This document shows positions 16,864-26,313 of a DNA stretch of 64,000 bases, in pieces. Position numbers and translations under genes: made by a program. The notes below the pieces were generated by a model. It made no database searches, was not told where the DNA came from, and saw only the letters and a program-made list of their open reading frames with translations. Source of the stretch: Paraburkholderia piptadeniae (GTDB lineage: Bacteria > Pseudomonadota > Gammaproteobacteria > Burkholderiales > Burkholderiaceae); NCBI RefSeq assembly GCF_900007165.1, contig NZ_CYGY02000070.1:1-64000 (forward strand). Reading direction: 5' to 3'. Numbering within the stretch: position 1 is the first letter of the stretch; every line of letters begins with the position of its first letter.

Positions 16864-18951
16864 TCACGCCTTCTGCAACAACGCCTTCAAACTTGCAAGC
16901 CGGTCTTTCGGTGTCATCGGCGCTTCTTCCGGCGTCGGCGGCGGCGCTTCGTCGAGGCCCATTTCGGGGATGAAGCGCGACGGCTCGCACACCACCGTCT
17001 CGCGCGCCCGCTTGCGCTTCTTGCACCAGTTCAGATGCAGGCTGCGCTGCGCGCGCGTGATCGCGACATACATCAGACGGCGCTCTTCCTCGATGCGCGC
17101 ATCGTCGATCGGGCCATCGTCCTCGGTGCCGCCGCGATGCGGCATGATGCCTTCCTCGACGCCCACCAGAAACACGTGCGGATATTCGAGCCCCTTCGAC
17201 GCATGCACCGTCGACAGACGCACGGCATCCGGGTCTTCGTCCTTGCCTTCGAGCATCGACATCAGCGCGACCGTCTGAATCAGACCGAGCAGATTCTTGC
17301 CGGTATCGGTGAGTCCGTCGGCGGTGTCGTAGCCGGTCTGCTCCACGCCCGCTTCGGGTTCAGGCTTCGTGCCCTTGCGCTTGAGCCACTCGAGAAACTC
17401 CAGCACGTTCTGCCATTTCGCCTGGGCCTGGCGTTCGTCGAATGCGTCGTACAGATACGCTTCGTAGTGGATCGCCTCCATCATGTCGTCGAGCACGGAC
17501 GTCGCCGCATCTTTCTCGGCGCGGTCTCGCAGACGCTGCATGAAATCGCAGAACACGCGCAGCGGCTCGACCTGCCGCGCCGACAGCCGCGCCTCGATGC
17601 CGCCCATGTACACCGCTTCGAACAGCGACACCTTCGCCTGGCCCGCGAACGCGCCCAGCGCTTCGAGCGTCGTGTTGCCGACGCCCCGGCGCGGCGTCGT
17701 GATCGCGCGGATGAACGCGGGATCGTCGTCGGCGTTCGCGATCAGCCGCAGATACGCGCAAATGTCCTTGATCTCGGCCTTGTCGAAGAACGACTGGCCG
17801 CCCGACAGCACATACGGGATGCGCTCGCGGCGCAGCACCTGTTCGAAGATGCGCGCCTGAAAATTGCCTCGATACAGGATCGCGTAATCGCGAAACTGCG
17901 CGCGGCGCTCGAACTTGTGCGCCGACAGTCGGAACACGACGGACTCGGCTTCGTGCTCTTCGTCGTTGCACCCCGTAACGGTGATCGTGTCGCCCATGCC
18001 GTGCTCGGACCACAGCTTCTTCTCGAACAGCTTTGGATTGTTCGCGATCACGTTGTTCGCCGCCGTCAGGATGCGAACCGTCGAGCGATAGTTCTGCTCG
18101 AGCTTGATCACGTGCAGCTTCGGGAAGTCCTTGCCGAGCTGCGCGAGGTTTTCGAGCGTCGCGCCGCGCCAGCCGTAGATGGCCTGATCGTCGTCGCCGA
18201 CGGCCGTGAACGCGGCGCGCGGGCCCGCCAGCAGCTTCACCAGTTCGTACTGGCACGCGTTGGTGTCCTGATACTCGTCGATCAGCAGATAGCGCAGCTT
18301 GTTCTGCCAACGGTCGCGCACCTGCTCGTTCTTCTTGAAGAGCTCGGCGGGCAGCCGGATCAGATCGTCGAAATCGACGGCCTGATAGGCGTGCAGCGTC
18401 GCGACGTGGTTGCGATAGACGATCGCGGCCTGATGCTCGTCCTCGTTCGACGCAATCGCCATCGCCTCTTCCGGCATGATGAGGCCGTTCTTCCACAGCG
18501 AGATGATCGTCTGGATCTTGCGGATGAAGCCCTTGTCCGTCGAGCCGACCTGTTCCTGGATCATGCCGAAGCAGTCGTCGGAATCCATGATCGAGAACTG
18601 CGGCTTCAGGCCGACGTGCTCCGCCTCCTGGCGCAAGATCTGCACGCCGAGCGAGTGGAACGTGCAGACCGTCAGCTGGTTGACGGGCACCTTGCGGCCT
18701 TCCTTGCCGGGCGCCGTCAACGTCTTGCCTTCGAGCAGCTTGCCGACGCGCTCGCGCATTTCAGCAGCGGCCTTGTTCGTAAAGGTGACGGCAGCGATAT
18801 GGCGCGGCTCGAAGCCTTTGTTTTCGATCAGGTGCGCGATCTTCTGCGTGATCACGCGCGTCTTGCCGCTGCCCGCGCCTGCGAGCACGAGACACGGACC
18901 GTCGAGATAGCGCACCGCTTCGCTTTGAGCGGCATTCAGGCCTGCGGACAT
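16864..18951 (-). CDS. rep: ATP-dependent DNA helicase Rep
   Basis: This 695-aa superfamily-1A 3'-5' helicase matches E. coli Rep along its length. Walker A is AGAGSGKT with K30; motif Ia is AVTFTNKAAAEMRERVG; Walker B is DEYQDTN; motif III is GDDDQAIYGWRGA; later come YRS and VHASKGLEYPHVFLVG. Rep removes proteins ahead of the replisome and helps restart forks. The ATG at 18951 (MSAGLNAAQSEAV) matches the family start; upstream codons are not homologous. The C-terminal tail is Pro-rich, then DRLASLKALL. It is a single gene convergent with the cytochrome. Confidence 0.96.
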   Translation of the reverse strand: MSAGLNAAQSEAVRYLDGPCLVLAGAGSGKTRVITQKIAHLIENKGFEPRHIAAVTFTNKAAAEMRERVGKLLEGKTLTAPGKEGRKVPVNQLTVCTFHSLGVQILRQEAEHVGLKPQFSIMDSDDCFGMIQEQVGSTDKGFIRKIQTIISLWKNGLIMPEEAMAIASNEDEHQAAIVYRNHVATLHAYQAVDFDDLIRLPAELFKKNEQVRDRWQNKLRYLLIDEYQDTNACQYELVKLLAGPRAAFTAVGDDDQAIYGWRGATLENLAQLGKDFPKLHVIKLEQNYRSTVRILTAANNVIANNPKLFEKKLWSEHGMGDTITVTGCNDEEHEAESVVFRLSAHKFERRAQFRDYAILYRGNFQARIFEQVLRRERIPYVLSGGQSFFDKAEIKDICAYLRLIANADDDPAFIRAITTPRRGVGNTTLEALGAFAGQAKVSLFEAVYMGGIEARLSARQVEPLRVFCDFMQRLRDRAEKDAATSVLDDMMEAIHYEAYLYDAFDERQAQAKWQNVLEFLEWLKRKGTKPEPEAGVEQTGYDTADGLTDTGKNLLGLIQTVALMSMLEGKDEDPDAVRLSTVHASKGLEYPHVFLVGVEEGIMPHRGGTEDDGPIDDARIEEERRLMYVAITRAQRSLHLNWCKKRKRARETVVCEPSRFIPEMGLDEAPPPTPEEAPMTPKDRLASLKALLQKA

Positions 18952-19327
18952 CGTGTGTGGATTAGAAATGAATTGAGGGCGCTGCTTGACGAACGAGCGG
19001 CCCGGGAACATGCAGCGAGACGGCTCGAATGGCGCATCGTGCTGGACGGGTGCAGAGACGGATGCATCGCGCTTGCAACGATCCGCCGCGCATCTGTCTC
19101 GCATCTATCTCTTGCGCCACGCACTTGATTCCATGCGCTTTTTGCCGTTCGCGTGAGAACCGCGATGTTAACACGAATGCTCCTGCGAATGCCTCGGCAC
19201 ATGCCCTCAGGACAGCAAGCGACGCGGCGCGCGCCGAAGCCGCGCGACGCGAGCGGAAGCGCGTCCGTGCCACAATTGCGCCGTTGTGCGCCGCCCCCGC
19301 GGCGCGCCGCTTTTGCAGGGAACACGC
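18952..19327. other. Divergent intergenic region rep / oxidoreductase
   Basis: These 376 bases separate two divergent genes and should carry both promoters. I see no consensus promoter and no small gene that stands out. Confidence 0.45.
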
Positions 19328-20377
19328 ATGTCTTCATCGCTGAAAATTGGCTTGATGGGCTACGGCTTTGCCGGCGCCACCTTTCACGCGCCGGTGATCG
19401 AACACTGCGGACGCGCGAGCGTCGCCGCAATCGCCACGGGGCAGCCCGACAAGGCGCGCGCCGACTATCCGAACGCGCGCATCGTCGCGGACATCGACGC
19501 GCTGCTCGCGCTGGCGGACATCGAATGCGTCGTGATCGCGACGCCGAACGACACGCACTTCGACCTCGCGCGCCGCGCGCTGGAAGCGGGCAAGCACGTC
19601 GTCGTCGACAAGCCCGTCACGCTCACGGCCGCCGATGCGCGCACGCTCGCCGATCTCGCGCAGAGCAAGGGCCTGCTGTTCGCCCCGTTCCACAACCGCC
19701 GCTGGGACGGCGATTTCCTGACCGTGCGCGAGCTGATCGCAAGCGGAGAGCTGGGCCGCATCACGCATTTCGAATCGCACTTCGACCGCTTCCGTCCGGG
19801 CATCCGGCAGCGCTGGCGCGAAGAGGCATCGCGCGGCGGCGGTTTGCTGCTCGACCTCGGGCCACATCTGATCGATCAGGCGCTGACACTCTTCGGCGCG
19901 CCTGAAACGGTCTATGCGTCGGTGAAGGCGTATCGCGACAACGCGAGCGCGCCGGATTACGCGCATCTGCTGCTTGGCTACGCAAACCACGAAGTCGTGT
20001 TGCATGCGAGCGCGCTGACGGCTATCGTCGCGCCGCGCTTCACGATCCACGGCACGCGCGGCAGCTACGTGAAGCACGGTCTCGACACGCAGGAGGATCA
20101 ACTGAAGGCAGGCCTGCGCCCCGGCGATGCCGGCTTCGGCAGCGGCAACCAGGCGGGCACGCTGCGCGTGCTCGAAGGCGAGCAGGAGGTGGAGCGCGAT
20201 CTGCCGACGCGCGACGGCGTCTATGTCGAGTTCTATCGCGCGCTGGCGGCTTCGATTCGCGACGGCGCACCGTTCCCGGTCAGCGCGCAGGATGCCGTCG
20301 ACGTGATGACGATCATTGAACTCGCGGCTCGCAGCGACACGGAAGGCGTGCGGTTGCCGTTCCGGCGCGGGGCGTGA
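19328..20377 (+). CDS. Gfo/Idh/MocA-family oxidoreductase
   Basis: This 349-aa enzyme has an N-terminal Rossmann domain with the nucleotide loop GLMGYGFAGATFHAP (residues 8-22) and the family motif GKHVVVDKPVT, where the Lys is a predicted catalytic residue. A C-terminal substrate domain contains GGGLLLDLGPHLIDQAL, with the conserved catalytic-type His. Members reduce or oxidise sugars, inositols or biliverdin with NAD(P); overall pattern is close to E. coli YdgJ. The substrate is unknown. AGGGA lies before the ATG at 19328. It is divergent from rep and stands alone. Confidence 0.9.
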   Translation: MSSSLKIGLMGYGFAGATFHAPVIEHCGRASVAAIATGQPDKARADYPNARIVADIDALLALADIECVVIATPNDTHFDLARRALEAGKHVVVDKPVTLTAADARTLADLAQSKGLLFAPFHNRRWDGDFLTVRELIASGELGRITHFESHFDRFRPGIRQRWREEASRGGGLLLDLGPHLIDQALTLFGAPETVYASVKAYRDNASAPDYAHLLLGYANHEVVLHASALTAIVAPRFTIHGTRGSYVKHGLDTQEDQLKAGLRPGDAGFGSGNQAGTLRVLEGEQEVERDLPTRDGVYVEFYRALAASIRDGAPFPVSAQDAVDVMTIIELAARSDTEGVRLPFRRGA

Positions 20378-20615
20378 GAGCCGGATAACGCGCCGCCCGC
20401 GTTTTGCCTTAGTCCCGATTTCGCTCAGGCCTTTATTGCGCCTTCAAGGGTTCCGCCTGGTGCGGAACCGCGCAACCCGTCCCGCCGCCGGCCTCGCCGG
20501 CAACCGACGGTAACGAAACTACGACGGCGCCGCGTCATCGCGTGTCGTCCGTCGTCCGTTGCTTGCGTTATCGGATCGACACCCATCGCATCGACACCCT
20601 TCAACAGGAGAACCT

Positions 20616-20972
20616 ATGCAACGTATCGTTCGCGCGCTTGGCTGCTGCGCACTGGTTGCGGCGCTCACCGCGTGCGTCACCACGCGCCAGCAGACCGCCC
20701 AGCCGCATCCCGCGCCGAATCCGCACGAAATGGCCGTGCACCGCTTCGAGCAGGTGAACGGCCGCCTTGACAACATGGGCCGCCACATCGACACCCGCGT
20801 CAACGAGGGCCACTATCCGCCACCCGAGGGTGGCGCGCTGCACCGGCGTCTCGACACGATCCGCCAGGAAGCGCACGACATGGCGGCGCAGCACGGCGGC
20901 GGCCTCACGGGCGACGAACAGCGCGTGCTGAATCAGGAACTCGATACGGCGGAGGCGGCGATCAACCGCTAA
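20616..20972 (+). CDS. Small predicted lipoprotein
   Basis: This 118-aa protein has a signal peptide ending in the lipobox LTAC, so the Cys near residue 22 should be lipidated. The mature part is charged and helical with no recognised domain; it has NGRLDNMGRHIDTRVNEG and two further amphipathic segments. It is probably an outer- or inner-membrane lipoprotein exposed to the periplasm. AGGAG lies six bases before the ATG at 20616. It has its own terminator at 20989-21018 and is not part of the glycine block. Confidence 0.8.
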   Translation: MQRIVRALGCCALVAALTACVTTRQQTAQPHPAPNPHEMAVHRFEQVNGRLDNMGRHIDTRVNEGHYPPPEGGALHRRLDTIRQEAHDMAAQHGGGLTGDEQRVLNQELDTAEAAINR

Positions 20973-20988
20973 GTCCGCGAAGCGAAAG

Positions 20989-21018
20989 CGCGGCGTCCTA
21001 CGAGCGGCCGCGTTTTTT
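20989..21018 (+). terminator. Terminator after the small lipoprotein
   Basis: A 6-bp GC stem (20989-20994 with 21007-21012) is followed by six T, 17 bases after the lipoprotein stop. Confidence 0.72.
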
Positions 21019-21135
21019 AGCGCGTTTTTCAGGCAAATCGACTACGGGGAACGCGGTTTCTCCAATCGATTTTTGACGCTCGACGCGCCGCCGCGATCCC
21101 GCGACGCGCGCCGTACATAGAGTCGAAACCTTTAT

Positions 21136-21164
21136 TTGACAAGCCTTCCACCCTCGCGTACATT
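21136..21164 (+). promoter_or_regulatory. Sigma-70 promoter of the gcv operon
   Basis: TTGACA (21136-21141), a 17-base spacer and TACATT (21159-21164) make a near-consensus promoter. Transcription should start about 21171, exactly at the first base of the first glycine aptamer. Confidence 0.88.
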
Positions 21165-21170
21165 CGCCGC

Positions 21171-21467
21171 ACGCGTCGGGAGAGCGCGCCGCCTGCTGTC
21201 GTCTTGAGTACACAGCAGCCAGCGCCGCCGAAGGGGCACACCCGCAAACTCTCAGGCAAAAGGACCGAACGCGTCGAAAAATCCGCTCGTCATCCGGTCA
21301 TAACGACCTCATTCGAATGAGCGCGCGTTTTTCGCACTCTGGAGAGCGGCAGTAGCGCCGATGCACACATGCTGCACGCGCAAGCTGCCCACCGAAGGGG
21401 CGCGCGCCACGCCGGCCAGCACTCGCTGACGGCGGCGCAATCTCTCAGGTATCGAGGACAGAGGGGG
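21171..21467 (+). promoter_or_regulatory. Tandem glycine riboswitch
   Basis: Two glycine aptamers lie head to tail in the gcvT leader. Aptamer 1 spans about 21171-21274: GGGAGAG, CCGAAGGGGCA, ACTCTCAGGCAAAAGGAC. Aptamer 2 spans about 21335-21467: TGGAGAG, CACCGAAGGGGC, ATCTCTCAGGTATCGAGGAC. These are the family hallmark segments. Known tandem glycine switches turn on glycine cleavage genes when glycine is abundant. No classic terminator hairpin is visible before the gcvT start, so control may act on translation initiation or on a less obvious expression platform; this is inference. Confidence 0.96.
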
Positions 21468-21559
21468 CATGCAGTAATCGCTCGTTGGCCCAAGGTGGGA
21501 TCAGGCCGCGAGGGGTTTCGCCGCATGGCCTTTCCTGTTTAGCGACGCCCGAGGCCCCG

Positions 21560-22678
21560 ATGACCGAACTCAAACACACCCCGCTCCACGCCACGCACCG
21601 CGCGCTGAATGCCCGCATGGTCGACTTCGGCGGTTGGGACATGCCGGTAAACTATGGCTCGCAGATCGAAGAGCATCGCGCCGTGCGCACCGATGCGGGC
21701 ATGTTCGACGTGTCCCACATGTGCGTCGTCGATTTCACCGGTCAACGCGTACGCGCTTTTTTCGAGCGCACGCTGGCCAACAACGTCGGCAAGCTGAAGA
21801 CGCCGGGCAAGGCGCTCTACTCCTGTCTGTTGAATCCGCAAGGCGGCGTGATTGACGATCTGATCGTCTACTACTTCTCCGAAGACCATTTCCGCGTCGT
21901 CGTGAATGCCGGCACGGCCGAGAAAGACGTTGCGTGGTTCAACAAGCTCAACGACTCGGAAGGCTTCGGCCTCACGATTCAGCCGCGCCGCGACTACGCG
22001 ATCGTCGCCGTGCAAGGCCCGAACGCGCGCGAAAAAGTCTGGGCTACGGCGCCCGCCACCCGCGCCGCCAGCGAAGGCCTCAAGCCGTTCAACGCGGCGC
22101 GCGTCGCCGATACGCCGTTCGGCGAGCTGACCGTCGCGCGCACCGGCTACACGGGCGAAGACGGCTTCGAAATCATCGTCCCCGCCACTCACGTCGAAGC
22201 GCTGTGGAACGCGCTGCAGGCACAAGGCGTGCGTCCCGCGGGCCTCGGCGCGCGCGATACGCTGCGCCTCGAAGCAGGCATGAACCTGTACGGCCAGGAC
22301 ATGGACGACAACGTGTCGCCGCTCGACGCCGGTCTCGCATGGACCGTCGATCTGTCCGCGCCGCGCGATTTCATCGGCCGCGTAAAGCTCGAAGCGGACG
22401 GCTCGAAATCGTCGTTCGTCGGCCTGATCCTGCACAAGGACAACGGCAAGGCGGCGGGCGTGCTGCGCGCGCATCAAAAGGTCGTCACGCCGCACGGCGA
22501 GGGCGAAATCACGAGCGGCACGTTCTCGCCGACCATGCAGGAATCGATCGCCTTCGCGCGCGTGCCGACAGGCGTGCAGCCGGGCGACGTCGTGCACGTG
22601 CAGATACGTGACAAGGCACTTCCCGCCAGCGTGGTTAAACTGCCATTCGTGCGCAACGGCAAAGTGCTCGTGAGCTGA
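21560..22678 (+). CDS. gcvT: Glycine cleavage system T protein (aminomethyltransferase)
   Basis: This 372-aa T protein transfers the methylene group from the aminomethyl-lipoyl arm of H protein to tetrahydrofolate and releases ammonia. The family start LHATHRALNARMVDFGGWDMPVNYG, the folate-site region and the ARTGYTGEDGFEI motif are all present, and length is normal. I chose the ATG at 21560 by homology, with GAGG five bases upstream; an earlier in-frame start at 21485 would fall in the riboswitch expression platform. It is the first gene of gcvT-gcvH-gcvP, controlled by the tandem glycine riboswitch. Confidence 0.97.
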   Translation: MTELKHTPLHATHRALNARMVDFGGWDMPVNYGSQIEEHRAVRTDAGMFDVSHMCVVDFTGQRVRAFFERTLANNVGKLKTPGKALYSCLLNPQGGVIDDLIVYYFSEDHFRVVVNAGTAEKDVAWFNKLNDSEGFGLTIQPRRDYAIVAVQGPNAREKVWATAPATRAASEGLKPFNAARVADTPFGELTVARTGYTGEDGFEIIVPATHVEALWNALQAQGVRPAGLGARDTLRLEAGMNLYGQDMDDNVSPLDAGLAWTVDLSAPRDFIGRVKLEADGSKSSFVGLILHKDNGKAAGVLRAHQKVVTPHGEGEITSGTFSPTMQESIAFARVPTGVQPGDVVHVQIRDKALPASVVKLPFVRNGKVLVS

Positions 22679-22790
22679 TCGTTACCGAGCTCGCGATGAG
22701 CGTCACGAGACAGTCACCAGACAGACACTAAAGCGTCGCGTGCGTCCCATCCATCAAGTCAACCGAATCAAACCGTTTTAGGAGCATCCG

Positions 22791-23171
22791 ATGAGCATCC
22801 CGGCCGATCTGAAATACACCGAATCGCACGAATGGGTCCGCACCGAAGCGGACGGCACGCTGACGGTCGGCATCACCGACCACGCGCAGGAAGCGCTCGG
22901 CGACATCGTCTTCTTCGAAGTGCAGCAACTGGGCCAAACCGTCTCGGCAGGCGATACGGTCGCCGTCATCGAATCGGTGAAGGCGGCTTCCGATATCTAC
23001 GCGCCCGTCTCGGGCGAGATCATCGAAGCGAACCCGAACGTCGCCGATACGCCCGACGCCGTGAACGGCGCGCCGTACGACAACTGGCTGTTCAAGATCA
23101 AGCCGGCTGCGGGCGCATCGCAGGATAACCTGATGGACGCCGCGGCATACGGCAAATCGATCGGCGAATAA
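22791..23171 (+). CDS. gcvH: Glycine cleavage system H protein
   Basis: This 126-aa carrier shuttles the aminomethyl group between P, T and L proteins on a lipoyl arm. The lipoylated residue is K64 in AVIESVKAASDIYAPVSGE, the standard hairpin. The start KYTESHEWVR is typical. AGGAG lies seven bases before the ATG. It follows gcvT by 112 bases and precedes gcvP by 64, within one riboswitch-controlled operon. The L protein (dihydrolipoamide dehydrogenase) is not encoded here and is normally shared with 2-oxoacid dehydrogenases. Confidence 0.98.
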   Translation: MSIPADLKYTESHEWVRTEADGTLTVGITDHAQEALGDIVFFEVQQLGQTVSAGDTVAVIESVKAASDIYAPVSGEIIEANPNVADTPDAVNGAPYDNWLFKIKPAAGASQDNLMDAAAYGKSIGE

Positions 23172-23235
23172 GTCATCTACCCACGACAGGCGCGGCGTTC
23201 ACGACTGGCGAACGCCGCGCCGGCAGGAACAATCA

Positions 23236-26166
23236 ATGAAGCTCGAACACCCGGATCATCTGATGAACCGCACTCCCCTCTCGCTCGCCGCGCTCGAAGT
23301 GCACGATGCCTTCGCTGAACGGCATATCGGCCCGGATGCGGCCGATCAGCAGTCGATGCTCGAAGCCCTCGGCTTTGCATCGCGCGCCGCGTTGATGGAC
23401 GCGGTGATTCCGAAGACGATCCGCCGCCAGGACGCACTGCCGCTCGGCCCCTTCGCCCAGCCGAAGAGCGAAGCCGAAGCGCTCGCCGCGCTGCGCGAAC
23501 TCGCGGACAAGAACCAGGTGTTCCGCTCGTACATCGGCCAGGGCTATTACAACGCACACACGCCCGCCGTCATCCTGCGCAACGTGCTCGAAAATCCGGC
23601 GTGGTACACGGCCTATACGCCGTATCAGCCGGAAATCTCGCAGGGCCGTCTCGAAGCGCTGCTGAACTTCCAGCAGATGATCATCGACCTGACGGGTCTC
23701 ACGATCTCGAACGCTTCGCTGCTCGACGAAGCGACGGCCGCCGCCGAAGCGATGACGCTGCTGCAACGCGTCGGCAAGCCGAAGTCGAACATTTTCTATG
23801 TGGCAGACGACGTGCTGCCGCAAACCATCGAAGTCTTGAAGACGCGCGCGAAGCCGGTCGGCATCGAAGTGAAGGTCGGCCCGGCCGCCGATGCCGCTAA
23901 CGCCAATGCGTTCGGCGTGCTGCTGCAATACCCGGGCGTCGACGGCGACGTGCGCGACTACCGCACGCTCGCCGACGCGATCCACGCAGCGGGCGGCCAC
24001 GTGGTCGCCGCCGCCGATCTGCTCGCGTTGACGATGCTCACGCCGCCGGGCGAGTGGGGCGCGGACGTTGCAGTGGGCAACTCGCAGCGCTTCGGCGTGC
24101 CCGTCGGCTTCGGCGGTCCGCATGCTGCGTACCTCGCCGTGCGCGACGAGTTCAAGCGTCAGATGCCGGGCCGTCTGGTCGGCGTCACCGTCGACGCGCA
24201 GGGTAACCCCGCGCTGCGTCTCGCGCTGCAAACGCGCGAACAGCACATCCGCCGCGAAAAGGCGACGTCGAACGTGTGTACCGCGCAGGCGCTGCTCGCG
24301 ATCATGGCGAGCATGTACGCCGTTTATCACGGCCCGCGCGGTCTGAAGACGATCGCGCAGCGCGTGAACCGCATCGCCGCGCTGCTCGCCGAAGGCGCGA
24401 AGCAACTCGGCTACACGCTCGTCAACGAAACATTCTTCGACACGCTCACGTTCGAAACGGGCGCGCGCACGCAGGCGCTGCACGACGCGGCGACGGCCAA
24501 GCGCATCAATCTGCGCCACGTGAGCGATACGCGTGTCGGCATTTCGATCGACGAAACCACGACGCGCGCCGATCTCGCCGATCTGCTCGCTGCATTCGCG
24601 CAAGCCGCGTTCGTCAGCGACGTGCCGCAAATCGATGAACTCGATGCGAAACTCGGCCAATCGAATACGTTCCCCGCGACGCTCGAACGCGAAAGCGCGT
24701 ATCTCACGCATCACGTGTTCAACCGTCATCATTCGGAAACGGAAATGCTGCGCTATCTGCGCAGCCTCGCGGACAAGGACCTCGCGCTCGACCGCTCGAT
24801 GATTCCGCTCGGCTCGTGCACGATGAAGCTCAACGCCACGTCGGAAATGCTGCCCGTCACGTGGCCCGAGTTCGGTCAGATCCATCCGTTCGCGCCCGCA
24901 CAGCAAACGGTCGGCTACCGCGAAATGATCGATCAGCTCGAACAGATGCTGGTCGCGGCCACCGGCTACGCGGCCGTGTCGCTGCAACCGAATGCGGGCT
25001 CGCAAGGTGAGTACGCGGGCCTGCTCATCATCCACGCGTATCACGAGTCGCGCGGCGAAGGTCATCGCAACGTCTGTCTGATTCCCGCTTCGGCGCACGG
25101 CACGAACCCGGCGTCCGCGCATATGGCGGGCATGCAGGTCGTCGTCGTCGCGTGCGATGCTCAGGGCAACGTCGATATCGAAGACCTGAAGAAGAAGGCC
25201 GGGCAACACGCCGACAAACTCGCGGCGATCATGATCACGTATCCGTCGACGCATGGCGTGTTCGAGCAGAACGTCCGCGAAATCTGCGAGATCGTGCATG
25301 CGCACGGCGGCCAGGTGTACGTCGATGGCGCGAACATGAACGCGATGGTCGGCCTCACCGCGCCGGGCCAGTTCGGCGGCGACGTCTCGCACCTGAACCT
25401 GCACAAGACGTTCTGCATTCCGCACGGCGGCGGCGGACCGGGCGTCGGTCCTGTTGCTGTCGGCGCGCATCTGGCGAAGTTCCTGCCGAACCAGACGTCG
25501 ACGGGCTACGAGCGCGACGCGAACGGCATCGGCGCTGTCTCCGCTGCGCCGTATGGCTCGGCGTCGATCCTGCCGATCTCGTGGATGTACATCGCGATGA
25601 TGGGCGCGAAGAACCTGACGGCCGCGACGGAAGCCGCGATCCTCAACGCGAACTACGTCGCGAAGAAGCTCGCGCCGCATTACCCGGTGCTGTACTCGGG
25701 CCCCGGCGGACTGGTCGCGCACGAGTGCATTCTCGATCTGCGTCCCATCAAGGAAACGAGCGGCATCAGCGTCGACGACGTCGCGAAGCGTCTGATGGAC
25801 TACGGCTTCCACGCGCCGACGATGAGCTTCCCGGTGCCGGGTACGCTGATGGTCGAGCCGACCGAATCGGAATCGAAAGAAGAGCTGGACCGCTTCATCG
25901 AGGCGATGATTGCGATTCGCAATGAAATCCGCGCTGTCGAGGAAGGCCGCAGCGATCGCGAAGACAATCCGCTGAAGCATGCGCCGCACACGGCAGCTGT
26001 CGTCGTCGCGAACGAATGGGCACATGGTTATGCACGCGAGACGGCGGCCTATCCGCTGCCTTCGCTGGTCGCGAAGAAGTACTGGCCGCCCGTCGGCCGC
26101 GCCGACAACGCGTATGGCGACCGCAATCTGTTCTGCTCGTGCGTGCCGATGGCGGACTACGAATAA
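23236..26166 (+). CDS. gcvP: Glycine dehydrogenase (decarboxylating), P protein
   Basis: This 976-aa single-chain P protein decarboxylates glycine with pyridoxal phosphate and loads the aminomethyl group on GcvH. Duplicated halves are visible: an N-terminal half opening RHIGPD (about residues 30-35), and a C-terminal catalytic half with the PLP lysine in HLNLHKTFCIPHGGGGPG. AGGA at seven bases supports the ATG at 23236; a second ATG at 23263 is possible. Length fits the fused bacterial type, not the split P1/P2 form. A 10-bp inverted repeat with a poor T-run follows at 26203-26238. Confidence 0.98.
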   Translation: MKLEHPDHLMNRTPLSLAALEVHDAFAERHIGPDAADQQSMLEALGFASRAALMDAVIPKTIRRQDALPLGPFAQPKSEAEALAALRELADKNQVFRSYIGQGYYNAHTPAVILRNVLENPAWYTAYTPYQPEISQGRLEALLNFQQMIIDLTGLTISNASLLDEATAAAEAMTLLQRVGKPKSNIFYVADDVLPQTIEVLKTRAKPVGIEVKVGPAADAANANAFGVLLQYPGVDGDVRDYRTLADAIHAAGGHVVAAADLLALTMLTPPGEWGADVAVGNSQRFGVPVGFGGPHAAYLAVRDEFKRQMPGRLVGVTVDAQGNPALRLALQTREQHIRREKATSNVCTAQALLAIMASMYAVYHGPRGLKTIAQRVNRIAALLAEGAKQLGYTLVNETFFDTLTFETGARTQALHDAATAKRINLRHVSDTRVGISIDETTTRADLADLLAAFAQAAFVSDVPQIDELDAKLGQSNTFPATLERESAYLTHHVFNRHHSETEMLRYLRSLADKDLALDRSMIPLGSCTMKLNATSEMLPVTWPEFGQIHPFAPAQQTVGYREMIDQLEQMLVAATGYAAVSLQPNAGSQGEYAGLLIIHAYHESRGEGHRNVCLIPASAHGTNPASAHMAGMQVVVVACDAQGNVDIEDLKKKAGQHADKLAAIMITYPSTHGVFEQNVREICEIVHAHGGQVYVDGANMNAMVGLTAPGQFGGDVSHLNLHKTFCIPHGGGGPGVGPVAVGAHLAKFLPNQTSTGYERDANGIGAVSAAPYGSASILPISWMYIAMMGAKNLTAATEAAILNANYVAKKLAPHYPVLYSGPGGLVAHECILDLRPIKETSGISVDDVAKRLMDYGFHAPTMSFPVPGTLMVEPTESESKEELDRFIEAMIAIRNEIRAVEEGRSDREDNPLKHAPHTAAVVVANEWAHGYARETAAYPLPSLVAKKYWPPVGRADNAYGDRNLFCSCVPMADYE

Positions 26167-26202
26167 GGCCGCATTCAGCGCATCGATATGTTGAAGTAAT
26201 GT

Positions 26203-26238
26203 GAACCGCGCGTCACGTCGAAGCGTGTCGCGCGGTTC
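26203..26238 (+). terminator. Hairpin after gcvP
   Basis: GAACCGCGCG (26203-26212) pairs with CGCGCGGTTC (26229-26238), 36 bases after the gcvP stop. The following sequence has few T, so it may act as a weak terminator or mRNA stabiliser. Confidence 0.5.
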
Positions 26239-26313
26239 TGTCCATTGTTCTGTCGCTTGGCGCGTCAAACCGTTACCATCACACACCGACTCAGCCCAAC
26301 GAAGGAGTTTCGC

